Positions 8,790-17,015 of a stretch of 24,566 nucleotides of DNA are shown one piece after another. Each line of letters begins with the position of its first letter. Position 1 is the stretch's first letter. A program made the position numbers and the translations under genes. The stretch comes from JAJRWS01 sp039831705. Lineage in GTDB: Bacteria; Planctomycetota; Planctomycetia; Pirellulales; Lacipirellulaceae. The notes beneath the pieces were generated by a model that was not told the origin of the DNA, made no database searches, and saw only the letters and a list, made by a program, of their open reading frames with translations. Where the stretch lies: contig JBDOMT010000202.1 of NCBI GenBank assembly GCA_039831705.1, forward strand, positions 1-24,566, read 5' to 3'.

Positions 8790-11700
8790 TCAACGAATCG
8801 TAACAAAGTCATTGTGGTTAAAAAGGACTTGGATGAAGTTTTCCCGTGCTCTTTTCACTGGATCCCGAGCGGGCTCCACACCACCCTCTCCCCCTGGCAG
8901 CATGGGCGTCAACTCTGCTTCGCGATTGGCAAGCAGTGCCTGATGCCGAGACAAAAACTTGCTCGAAAGCTTCTGTTCCGTTTCCGTAGGGTAGCGGCTC
9001 AGTACCCGAGCAAAAGTTTCGTTGATGAATTGTTGTTGTCCCAGCTCTGAGAGACTATTCGCAAGATAGCGGGCATGATTCTGTGCCAATACCGAATTGG
9101 ATAATGCCAACGCTTGCTGGGGAACGACGCTCGTTTTGCGCTGGTAGCATTGAATGGGACTGGCGACATCAAATTGTGCGAGGAAATCCATCTTGTTGTC
9201 GGGAGTCAGTTGGAAGTACAGGCTACGACGTAGCGATTGATGCCCCTTGGTTTGCGGAATCGTTGCCCCTCCAAGGGTAAGATCCAATCGCCCAGACGCC
9301 AAAAGAATGCTATCACGCACAGCTTCAGCTTCCATACGACGTGAATTTGCTCTCCAAAGATAGATATTCTCGGGGTCCTTTTCCAAGTTTTGCGATTGGC
9401 CTCCCACGGTTGAGCAGCGACGGTAGGCCTGCGACATTACCATCATTTTGTGCAGTGGCTTCATCTTCCACTCCTGTTCGATCAATTCGGCCGCCAACCA
9501 GTCGAGCAACAGGGGATGTGAGCGAGGTCTTGAACGCACACCAAAATCTGACACGGTTGGCACAATGGCACGTCCGAAATGCCGCAGCCAAAGATGATTT
9601 ACCGCCACACGAGCCGTTCGTGGGTTGTTCGGATCGGTCATCCAACGAGCCAATGCCAGTCGCCGACCGGAACTCTTAGGTGGGTAAAGTTGTCCAAGCG
9701 GCTGATAATCGCCAGTTGCAGAGGAGATGGCTTCCTCGGAAGCCTTCAGTGAATTTTGAACGGTCGCCCGATACTGTTGGGCGTCGGCCAATAACGTGTT
9801 TTTACCTTGAATCGCTGAAGAGTCCAGGTCGTCGACCAAAGAGAGATAATAGTCTCTTTCTAGAACCCCACATTGAATGAGCAAATGTGCGGTTCGCTTT
9901 CCTGCCATGTCTGCCTCAATGGCTAACCCTTTCATTTCAGCTCCGTCAGCCTCATTAGCCCGTAGGTACTTCGCACGCTCTGCGGCAATTCTGCTTTGCA
10001 ACGCGGTAAGTTCCATCTCAATCGATTCGATTTCCTTTTTGTTGATTTCGATCGCCAACTGCAACTTACCAATATCGCGCTGAATGTCCGTTGACGATGG
10101 CCGCATGGAATGGATTGCGATTTCTATGAATTCGGCAGTTCCCCCATAGACCCAGGTGGCAAATTTTCCGGGCTGCCGTTCTTTTGGCAAGATGTAATCG
10201 AGCATCAAGTCGCCATTTAACCAGAGACGTAAATCTCGACCCCGTACGACGACTTCGACGGTGGTCTTTCTTCCAACTTTGAGAAGAGTGTCCACGATGC
10301 CAGAATGTGGGTAGATATCTTTTCCTCCAATACGGTGGAACGCCTGCACCGACTGTTTTTCATCCCCCGTGCTGGTGTAAATGTCTTGAGAATTCCCCGC
10401 TTGCTGCATGTCAAAACTGAAACCGATCGAACGAAAAGTGCCTGGCGCCAGCGTACGATAGACCACCCGCGCGTAGAAGTTCATTGGATGCCGATCCTTC
10501 GTTGCCAGATAGGCAGTATTTCTGCCGGAAGGCAATTCAGGACGGAGGAGCGCACCGTCGATACTCCACTTACCGGCTAATTGCTCCCAATAGACTGACA
10601 ATTCTTCATAGGGGCTGAATTGTTGAAACAGGTCTGAAGCGGCATCCCGTACCATGTCGGCACGCCAAGGCTGTGCCGCAGTCTCTAGTACTGGCTTCTG
10701 CGCCTGAAGCGATTTCAATTCCGTGTCAAGTGAAGCCAGGTTTTTACGCGATTTGCAGATGCGCCGCTGGATCTCTTTTTCGGCAACCTCGATAAATTCT
10801 GGCTGAAGCTCCAGGCAGCGAGCTTCCACTGACCGAGTGATCTCTTCGGGTTCGAATGATATCTTATTGAAAACTTCCGGCACACCTGCCGTCAATGGAT
10901 TCTCTTTGTCGGGCGATCGTTCGTCGCCTCGAACGAACAGATAGGTAGGGGCATCGACGGTTTTGTCATAGACTCGTGGCAACCCATTGCTCTTGATATC
11001 CATTTCACCTGGATAGGGATCGGTACGAACATCGTGGGGCTCGAAGATCGCTCGGAACCGGTAGTAGTCGGTCTGAAGAATTGGATCGTATTTGTGGTCG
11101 TGACAGCGTGCGCACTTCATCGTGATGCCCAGGAAAGCCATATTAAAGTGATCGACCGTATCAATGAGCCACGTAGTCCGATTGAATAAATACCAACTGC
11201 GTGCCAAGTAGCCCGTGGCACGGAGGGCGTCACGATCTTGCGGGGCCAACTCGTCTGCAGCAAGCATTTCGTGTAGCATTCGGTCGTAACCTTTATCCTC
11301 ATTGAGCGACTCAATGATCCAATCGCGCCAATGCCAAATGTGGTATTGGCTGTTGCGAATCTCATTGGCAGCAGTGGAGCCATACCAATCACTGTATCGC
11401 CAGATGTCCATCCAATGGCGTCCCCAACGCTCACCATAGTGCGGACTCAATAACAGCTTATCCACGACTGCTTCGTAGGCGACATCGGTCGGATCCTCGA
11501 GAAACTCCTGGAGTTCTCCTTTGCTCGGAGGCAGACCAATGAGATCAAGATAAACACGGCGCAACAGCGTGTGCGGTTCAGCGGCCTTAACCGCAGTGAG
11601 ATGGTCCTCTTCATGATGAGCAACAAGAAAGGCATCGATCGGGCGGTTCGCTCGAGTCGGGTTCTGAAGCTGAGGAACTTCCGGCCTGGCAACCGGTTGA

Positions 11701-12113
11701 TACGACCAATAGCTCCGAGGGTCGCGTTCGGGTTGATCTTCTTCGGGAAACTTAGCCCCCTCGGCAACCCAACGCTTCAGGAGTTCAATTTCTTCCGATT
11801 TCAGCGACGTCCCCTCACCTTCGGGCGGCATGATCGAATCCGCTTTACCCGTGACCCTGCTAATCAGCAAACTCTCGGCAGGTTTTCCAGGAACAACCAC
11901 TGTTCCTGAGTCACCACCTGCAAGAATGAGTGGGCCTGAATCAAGTCGCAGGCTGGAATTTTGTTTCAGCGCGCCGTGACAAGCAAAACACCGATCTGCC
12001 AACAGGGGTTTGATGTGCAGCGCATAGTTGACCAATTCCTCCGCTGAAAGCAGACCCGCAACGCTGCTCAAAACCATTAGCTCTACTACCAATATTAATC
12101 TACGAACTGCCAT
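8790..12113 (-). CDS. PSCyt1/DUF1549/DUF1553 protein A (exported cytochrome-c-type protein)
   Basis: The 1107-residue product, taken from the ATG at 12113, begins with a signal peptide (MAVRRLILVVELMVLSSVAG). A longer in-frame ATG exists at 12200, but the added residues are charged and precede the signal, so the inner start is preferred. PSCyt1 has haem motif C42-F-A-C-H46 and an IMPPEGEG distal-ligand region. DUF1549 covers about 155-360 with a second CxxCH at C334-A-R-C-H338 (KCARCHDHKYDP). A beta-rich, LamG/DUF1080-like insert lies at about 505-670, followed by a coiled coil to about 740. DUF1553 occupies about 810-1060 (RTARVAVNHLWLRHFG, then HPLLLDWLAAELIEQEW). It pairs with the DUF1501 gene 27 bases downstream. 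Unlike protein B at 2030-6133, it has no C-terminal LamG-like domain. Confidence 0.9.
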   Translation of the reverse strand: MAVRRLILVVELMVLSSVAGLLSAEELVNYALHIKPLLADRCFACHGALKQNSSLRLDSGPLILAGGDSGTVVVPGKPAESLLISRVTGKADSIMPPEGEGTSLKSEEIELLKRWVAEGAKFPEEDQPERDPRSYWSYQPVARPEVPQLQNPTRANRPIDAFLVAHHEEDHLTAVKAAEPHTLLRRVYLDLIGLPPSKGELQEFLEDPTDVAYEAVVDKLLLSPHYGERWGRHWMDIWRYSDWYGSTAANEIRNSQYHIWHWRDWIIESLNEDKGYDRMLHEMLAADELAPQDRDALRATGYLARSWYLFNRTTWLIDTVDHFNMAFLGITMKCARCHDHKYDPILQTDYYRFRAIFEPHDVRTDPYPGEMDIKSNGLPRVYDKTVDAPTYLFVRGDERSPDKENPLTAGVPEVFNKISFEPEEITRSVEARCLELQPEFIEVAEKEIQRRICKSRKNLASLDTELKSLQAQKPVLETAAQPWRADMVRDAASDLFQQFSPYEELSVYWEQLAGKWSIDGALLRPELPSGRNTAYLATKDRHPMNFYARVVYRTLAPGTFRSIGFSFDMQQAGNSQDIYTSTGDEKQSVQAFHRIGGKDIYPHSGIVDTLLKVGRKTTVEVVVRGRDLRLWLNGDLMLDYILPKERQPGKFATWVYGGTAEFIEIAIHSMRPSSTDIQRDIGKLQLAIEINKKEIESIEMELTALQSRIAAERAKYLRANEADGAEMKGLAIEADMAGKRTAHLLIQCGVLERDYYLSLVDDLDSSAIQGKNTLLADAQQYRATVQNSLKASEEAISSATGDYQPLGQLYPPKSSGRRLALARWMTDPNNPRTARVAVNHLWLRHFGRAIVPTVSDFGVRSRPRSHPLLLDWLAAELIEQEWKMKPLHKMMVMSQAYRRCSTVGGQSQNLEKDPENIYLWRANSRRMEAEAVRDSILLASGRLDLTLGGATIPQTKGHQSLRRSLYFQLTPDNKMDFLAQFDVASPIQCYQRKTSVVPQQALALSNSVLAQNHARYLANSLSELGQQQFINETFARVLSRYPTETEQKLSSKFLSRHQALLANREAELTPMLPGGEGGVEPARDPVKRARENFIQVLFNHNDFVTIR

Positions 12114-12207
12114 GAACCATTGTGTTCTGAAATATTGTTGCAGGGAATGCGGGAACAGACGTGAGCAATCCTCTGATCTACGTGAGGCTTGCCGGAGCAT
12201 TCATAGT

Positions 12208-12236
12208 ACCATATTTAAGTAGCCCAAACATTTCAA
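12208..12236 (-). promoter_or_regulatory. Putative sigma-70-type promoter for PSCyt1/DUF1549/DUF1553 protein A
   Basis: On the minus strand TTGAAA (12236-12231) is followed after exactly 17 bases by TATGGT (12213-12208). This would start transcripts near 12200 and give a leader of about 88 bases to the ATG at 12113, in the 173-base gap after the ceramidase-like gene. The -10 matches only four of six consensus bases, so the call is tentative. Confidence 0.35.
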
Positions 12237-12286
12237 TCGGTGTGGCCCAAGGGAAAGCCCTTCAACGCAATTCGAAGTACACCCCG

Positions 12287-13711
12287 TCATTTTCCATGCA
12301 CTTCCCTCAAAAGTCGTATGGCCGTTTCTACCAGCATCTCACCGCCGCCCGGTGCAATACGAGAGTTGATGACCTCGTAACCACCCTCGACAAATGCCTT
12401 ATTGGTAGGAATATAACCTGGAGCGTCGTTGGCAAGTTCAATGACAAGCGTTGTCTTAAACGGCGAATTCGATTTGATGTGCAAACCAAGTTCGACAAAT
12501 ATCTCACCCGGCAGCGTAATGATTGCAACGTCCGGGCTTAACCGAAAAGCGTGGATCTCCAGTGGGATAAGCTCGCTGGGGTAATGTTGAAGCGCGGTAA
12601 TCTTGTAAGCTTCGACTCGTTTAGCAAATGGTACATCTCGGTCGCCTACGCGGGCCATCTCCTTCTTTGCTTGAGCAATCTGCTCGGTGGTAAACTTTTG
12701 TTTGGGTACGTTGACCACTTTATGAGCCACCGCCAGAGATGGGCCGGAAACCGGTTGCAAGTCGGGCATCGCCTGGGCGACCGATTCGGCCAACATGCGG
12801 CCAATTTCATCCGTTTTATTACGTTCCTTGGTGGATGTATTGGCATGGTTAATATCGCCACAAGTGCCAATACCAAAGAGCGAAACAAAACGGTCGCCGT
12901 AGGCCTTGGCCAGGTCTTGCTGCAGGTAATAGGGGTAGTCGGCCGAGTATTCGGTACCGCCCAACGTGTCGAGATGGAGCGCGTAACACGTGATCGAGGC
13001 GTGCGGCTTACCGCTGACGACTCCGTCGAAGCGAATCAGTCCGACTTCGGGATCAATCGGCCCGGCGGCGCGGATCACATCGGGGTGATTAAGCCCGATC
13101 CACGTCTTAGCGCGACCGTTTTTCATGAGAAAGCGACGGTTAAAAGCAACCCGATTTTCAGTTCCGCTACCAGCAGACAAATTTACCACCGCAAGATTTT
13201 GCTTGGCCAGATCAACCGCGGCCACGAGTTGTTTAGTGAGAAATGCAGGGTAGTCGAACTTTTCCCGGGAATCAGAACCCTCACGGGCAATCGTTACTTG
13301 GTGAAACTGGTCGCGTAGCGCGCCCCAATAGAGGGGACCGGTGTGGGAGTGGGTGGCGGCGATGGAGACATTGTTTGCGGGTATATCGATCTGATCGGCA
13401 ATGAGTCGGCGGCTTTCGGAGGAGACTTCCGGCGCAATTCCAACCAAGTCGCACACCACCAGGGCGGCCACCGTGTCGCCTTGTGAAAACACGATCGCTT
13501 TGGCCAACAGCGGATCCTTGACTCCGGTGCTGAGTCGTTCATGAAAATAACCACTCATGCGGTACCCGATAGGTGGCGTGATATCGATCACACCCGTTCC
13601 CATCTGGAACTTTCCCTTTGGATGAGGGGCCGCCCATCCATAAGAGCCATTGGCAACAAGCAGCCAGGCAAAGCAAACGGTCAGACACTTCATAGCAAAG
13701 CAGGTTCTCAT
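12287..13711 (-). CDS. Neutral/alkaline ceramidase-like secreted protein A
   Basis: The 474-residue protein has a Sec signal (LTVCFAWLLVANGSYGWA) and the fold marks of the neutral/alkaline non-lysosomal ceramidase N-terminal domain: GVIDITPPIGYRMSGY, the zinc-site-like ATHSHTGP with H121-S-H123, a third histidine candidate H246 in YALHLD, and a C-terminal GEIFVELGLHIK with APGYIPT. The family's catalytic serine normally sits in a G-D-V-S-P-N type motif; here the matching segment is GDINHAN (residues 285-291), with Asn in the serine position. Ceramide hydrolysis is therefore doubtful, and another amide or ester substrate is more likely. Planctomycetes carry many such proteins. An alternative start lies at 13693. 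The gene is divergent from the alpha/beta hydrolase at 14039. Confidence 0.85.
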   Translation of the reverse strand: MRTCFAMKCLTVCFAWLLVANGSYGWAAPHPKGKFQMGTGVIDITPPIGYRMSGYFHERLSTGVKDPLLAKAIVFSQGDTVAALVVCDLVGIAPEVSSESRRLIADQIDIPANNVSIAATHSHTGPLYWGALRDQFHQVTIAREGSDSREKFDYPAFLTKQLVAAVDLAKQNLAVVNLSAGSGTENRVAFNRRFLMKNGRAKTWIGLNHPDVIRAAGPIDPEVGLIRFDGVVSGKPHASITCYALHLDTLGGTEYSADYPYYLQQDLAKAYGDRFVSLFGIGTCGDINHANTSTKERNKTDEIGRMLAESVAQAMPDLQPVSGPSLAVAHKVVNVPKQKFTTEQIAQAKKEMARVGDRDVPFAKRVEAYKITALQHYPSELIPLEIHAFRLSPDVAIITLPGEIFVELGLHIKSNSPFKTTLVIELANDAPGYIPTNKAFVEGGYEVINSRIAPGGGEMLVETAIRLLREVHGK

Positions 13712-14038
13712 CGTAGAGAGGCCTTTTCAAAGAATTGTTGACGGAGACGAGTGGCAATCGCTTATCGCAATTGATACTAATTACTCGCGTCCTAGCATCT
13801 TAACTGAAGTATAGCCGTTCGGAGCTAGAACACCAATCTGTCGGTACTTGAGTGTGGATCGATCACTTACTACTCGACTATCGGGTGCGGCATTTTGATC
13901 TGTCACGATGTTGCTCATGGGTGATGGAGAGCTTACCATGCAGTAGGCTCGCAGTGTGTGGTGCAGAATGATCGCGTCAATCTGTTCTGTTTGACATGGC
14001 TGCCTAATTGCCAGATAACCGGGAAGGAACGCAATGTC
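13712..14038. other. Divergent intergenic region (327 bases), no gene recognised
   Basis: This gap separates the ceramidase-like gene (minus) from the alpha/beta hydrolase (plus), so it should hold promoters for both. A minus-strand frame from 14251 to 13781 crosses it, but its product resembles nothing I know and it overlaps the real hydrolase gene. A good ribosome site, GGGAAGGAA at 14021-14029, precedes the hydrolase ATG. No terminator-like hairpin was found. Confidence 0.5.
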
Positions 14039-15115
14039 ATGGGAAACTATCCCGTCAATCGCCGCCGCTTTGTCCAGGGGGTTGTCTCGGCAACCGTAAC
14101 TGGTGGCGTAACATCGATGAACAACCACACCGCAGCCAACGACGACATGCCCGAACGGGCTAAATTCCGAGAGCATCTGTTGCGCTCTCTCGGCGGCCCT
14201 TGGCCTGAGCCTTGCCCGCTCGAACCCGAGATCACCGAAACTGTAAGCCAAGAAGCATATCGCGTTGAATATCTCTCTTTTTTGTCAGAGCCCGACGACC
14301 GCGTACCCGCACTGCTGTTGGTGCCCAAAGGAGTCGATGACAAATCACCGGCCCCCGGCATCTGCATTTGGCACCAACACGCGGGCAATTACGATTTGGG
14401 CAAATCCGAACCGGCAGGACTGGGCGGCAATCCCATGCATTATACCGGCGTCGAATTCGCCAAGCTCGGCTATGTCGTACTGTGTATTGATGCGATAGGT
14501 TTCGAAGATCGCCAAAACCCCGAACTAGCCAATGATGGAACCCTCGACAATGGTGGCTATGAACGTTATCTCTTCCTGCGTTATTTAGTTGAAGGAAAAA
14601 CACTGGCTTGGAAAAACATCCTCGATATGCGCCGCGCGGCCGATTACCTGCAAACTCGTGCCGAAATCATTCCTGATCAACTTGGCTGCTATGGCCACTC
14701 GATGGGCTCCACCCATACCTGGTTGGTCGGCGGTTGGGAACCACGATTCAAGGCACTGGTTGGCAACTGCTGCTTACCTACCTACTGTGGAATCCACCGC
14801 GAACAATTGCTGCACTGCTTCCCCAACTTTGTACCAAACATTTATCCGGCTGCCGATACCCCCGACATCGCAGCATTGATCGCACCTCGACCGTTGCATC
14901 TCAACTTCGGCGAACACGATAGGGGCAGCCCGATCGATGAAGCTCGACGAGGGGCGGAATACATCGCAGAGGCCTATAGCAAATTAGGGGCTAAGAAAAA
15001 CTTTAGTTACCACGTCGAAGATGGTGTCGGTCACGTCCTGAGTGACGCGATGTGGCAGAAGACTCATGAATTCTTTGCTCGACATTTGCCAATTTCTGAT
15101 CCTAAGACTCGATGA
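14039..15115 (+). CDS. Alpha/beta hydrolase, Tat-exported (dienelactone-hydrolase/acetyl-xylan-esterase-like)
   Basis: The 358-residue protein starts with a twin-arginine signal (VNRRRFVQGVVSATVTGG). The hydrolase fold is complete: an oxyanion-region strand PGICIWHQHAG, nucleophile Ser221 in GCYGHSMGS, acid Asp294 in NFGEHDRGSP, and His332 in DGVGHVLS. The IAPRPLHLNFGEHD stretch is typical of large bacterial esterases of the dienelactone-hydrolase/acetyl-esterase type. It probably removes acyl groups from a carbohydrate outside the cytoplasm; the substrate is inferred from context only. The start at 14039 is preferred over an upstream in-frame ATG at 13958 because GGGAAGGAA precedes it and the Tat signal then lies at the N-terminus. 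It leads a plus-strand run of four genes with short gaps, two of them broken. Confidence 0.88.
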   Translation: MGNYPVNRRRFVQGVVSATVTGGVTSMNNHTAANDDMPERAKFREHLLRSLGGPWPEPCPLEPEITETVSQEAYRVEYLSFLSEPDDRVPALLLVPKGVDDKSPAPGICIWHQHAGNYDLGKSEPAGLGGNPMHYTGVEFAKLGYVVLCIDAIGFEDRQNPELANDGTLDNGGYERYLFLRYLVEGKTLAWKNILDMRRAADYLQTRAEIIPDQLGCYGHSMGSTHTWLVGGWEPRFKALVGNCCLPTYCGIHREQLLHCFPNFVPNIYPAADTPDIAALIAPRPLHLNFGEHDRGSPIDEARRGAEYIAEAYSKLGAKKNFSYHVEDGVGHVLSDAMWQKTHEFFARHLPISDPKTR

Positions 15116-15141
15116 TAATTTACCATGAGGGTAACGCCCAG

Positions 15142-15656
15142 ATGTCCCTAAGAAAAACAACTTCGCGTAGACAGTTTGTCCGCCAGACCAGCGGAGTAGT
15201 AGCAGCTTGTTTTGCCGGTTTAAAGACAAAGGCAGGTAGTGGCAAACCCGCTGCCAATAAGCGAGTGAAAATAGGTTGCAACTCGCCAACGGTCCGGGGG
15301 GCGGAGCCCTGTTTATTGGCGAGCGAGGTAAAATTTCGATCGACCATGGCAAGTTCACCGTCGATCCACTGGAGCGGACTGACGTGCTGAAACCGCAAGC
15401 TGAAATTCAAGGCGAGCCGACCAAAATGCATTTACAGAATTGGATCGATTGTATCAAAACGCGTGAACGTCCGGTTGCCGACGTCAAGATTGGCCATCGC
15501 TCGGCAACTGTTGGCCATTTAGGGATCATCGCTTGTTGGGTGGGACTCCCGCTGAAGTGGGATCCAGTTCGTGAGGAATTTGTGGACGACGCCAACATCT
15601 ATGCACTATTGCAGCGTGAACATCGCTCCCCGTACGAACTTCCCAAACTGGCCTGA
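15142..15656 (+). pseudogene. Gfo/Idh/MocA family oxidoreductase remnant with large internal deletion and frame change
   Basis: Two pieces of one gene are joined out of frame. The first piece, from the ATG at 15142, encodes a Tat signal (TSRRQFVRQTSGVVAACFAGL) and the start of the Rossmann strand (RVKIGC, ending about 15279). Immediately after, in another frame from about 15276 to 15656, comes the family's C-terminal part: GPGGGALFIGERGKISID, then MHLQNWIDCIKTRERPVADV, and VGLPLKWDPVREEF, close to the family's normal C-terminal end. Tat-exported members are normally about 430-450 residues; only about 46 plus 125 remain, so some 270 residues including the whole NAD site and the catalytic K-P motif are gone. 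It starts 26 bases after the hydrolase stop. Family members oxidise or epimerise sugars. The remnant cannot be catalytic. A chimeric assembly join is the main alternative. Confidence 0.8.
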
Positions 15657-15709
15657 GCGTGAACTAGCGATTACTGTTTGAACAACCTTTGATATCTAAA
15701 ACTGCTGCC

Positions 15710-16953
15710 ATGTCACCCTCCAATCAAATTAACCGATGTCACTTTCTTGCCGCAACCGTTTCGACACCGCTGTTTGGCAGCAGCAATATTCACGCCAGCG
15801 CAGCTGCGGTGCAAACTCGGAAATCGAGAATCATGATCGACCGAATCGAAGTCTTTTCCATGCGCTATCCAACATTCGGCCACTTCAAGTTTTTCACAGG
15901 GCCTCACGGTTCGCGTGGTCGGGCTGCGGTGATCGTGAAGATTGTGGCCGACGACGGTAGCGTGGGTTGGGGACAAAGCGTACCAATCGCTTTGTGGAGT
16001 TATGAGACGCTAAAACCGCCACGATTGTCATACGAGATTATTTCGCGCCAGCGTTGATTGGGCTCAATCCGCTTGATCTCGATGCTTGTCAGGCAAAGCT
16101 CGATCGGGCGCTGGCCGGTGCGTTTTCAACTGGTATGCCAATTTCCCGCGCAGGGCTCGACCTGGCGTTGCATGACCTCAAAGGCAAATTAACCGGCAAG
16201 CCGCTCGCGCACCTTTGGGATCGCAAACCAGGGCAACCACTTACACTGAGCTGGACAGTAAACCCCCGCAGCCTGGATGATGTTGAGGGCTTGGTCGAGG
16301 CGGGGTGGAGTCGCGGTTATCGTCACTTCAACATCAAGGTCGCGCCTGAGCCAAAGTTCGACGTTGAACTGGCCAAGATGGTACGGCGACTTGCACCGAA
16401 CGGTTTCCTATGGGCCGATGCCAATGGCGGATACGATCCTAGCACGGCATTGGAGGTAGCGCCCAAACTTGCCGATGCCGGTGTCGATGTGTTGGAGGCC
16501 GCACTCAAGCCGAATCGATTAAGCGGTTACCAGGCGCTTAAAAAGCAAGGCGCGATTCCAATCCTCATGGATGAGGGGGTGGTATCGTCGATCGAGCTTG
16601 CAGAATTTATCCGGCTTGAGATGATCGATGGAGTTGCGATGAAACCATCGCGATGTGGGGGCCTGGAATCAGCACGTCGGCAGATCGAATTGCTTGAAGA
16701 TTGCGGCTTGATGTGGCTTGGCAGCGGACTTACCGACCCAGATATTTCGATGGCAGCAACTCTCGGCTTGTATGGAGCCTATGACTTGAAAAAGCCTGCA
16801 GCATTGAATGGCCCACAATTCCTCAAAAACGACGTGCTGGCCACGCCACTGAAGGTTGCCAATGGTAGGGCCGAGATTCCCCAAGGCCCTGGTCTGGGTA
16901 TCGAAGTTGACGAGTCCAAGGTTGATGCTCTGGTAAAACAAACGGTGGAGTAA
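15710..16953 (+). pseudogene. Enolase-superfamily (mandelate racemase/muconate-lactonizing type) enzyme, split by a one-base frameshift
   Basis: Residues upstream and downstream of the break form one continuous family protein of about 414 residues. The first frame (15710 to about 16015) gives IDRIEVFSMRYPTFGHFKFF and DDGSVGWGQSVPI. The second (about 16015 to 16953) continues as TATIVIRDYFAPALIGLNPLD. Adding one A to the A4 tract at 16012-16015 restores CTA-AAA-ACC-GCC. Metal ligands look present: Asp in WADANGGY (codon 16417), Glu in VLEAAL, and Asp in ILMDEG, with Lys in AMKPSRCGG as a second base. The usual K-x-K on strand two reads N-I-K (16330-16338). The exported-protein signal is degenerate (NRCHFLAA in place of NRRHFLAA). 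Family members dehydrate or epimerise sugar acids or amino-acid derivatives. Either a real loss-of-function or a sequencing error in a homopolymer. A shorter start at 15833 is possible. Confidence 0.82.
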
Positions 16954-16965
16954 GAATTGCATGAG

Positions 16966-16980
16966 CGGCTCGCTGAGCCG
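16966..16980 (+). other. GC-rich intercistronic hairpin
   Basis: CGGCTC and GAGCCG form a perfect six-pair stem around a GCT loop, 13 bases after the enolase-superfamily stop and 35 bases before the ThuA start. No T-run follows, so it is not a standard intrinsic terminator; it may be an mRNA-stabilising or processing structure, or chance. Confidence 0.35.
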
Positions 16981-17015
16981 AGCAGCATAGGACCATAGGT
17001 ACATTGTGAGGGTAG

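Noticed and set aside
12551..13318. A 255-residue plus-strand frame inside the ceramidase-like gene.
   Set aside because: It is the antisense shadow of a gene with clear metal-site motifs.
13991..14019. TTGACA, 17 bases, GATAAC before the alpha/beta hydrolase, resembling a sigma-70 promoter.
   Set aside because: The transcript would begin near 14026 and cut into the GGGAAGGAA ribosome site 13 bases before the ATG, so the match is probably chance.
13781..14251. A 156-residue minus-strand frame across the divergent gap.
   Set aside because: It overlaps the alpha/beta hydrolase, has no ribosome site and no recognisable domain.
15276..15656. The C-terminal Gfo/Idh/MocA part as an independent gene with a TTG start.
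   Set aside because: No ribosome site precedes it, it begins in mid-fold, and the matching N-terminal part lies directly upstream in another frame.
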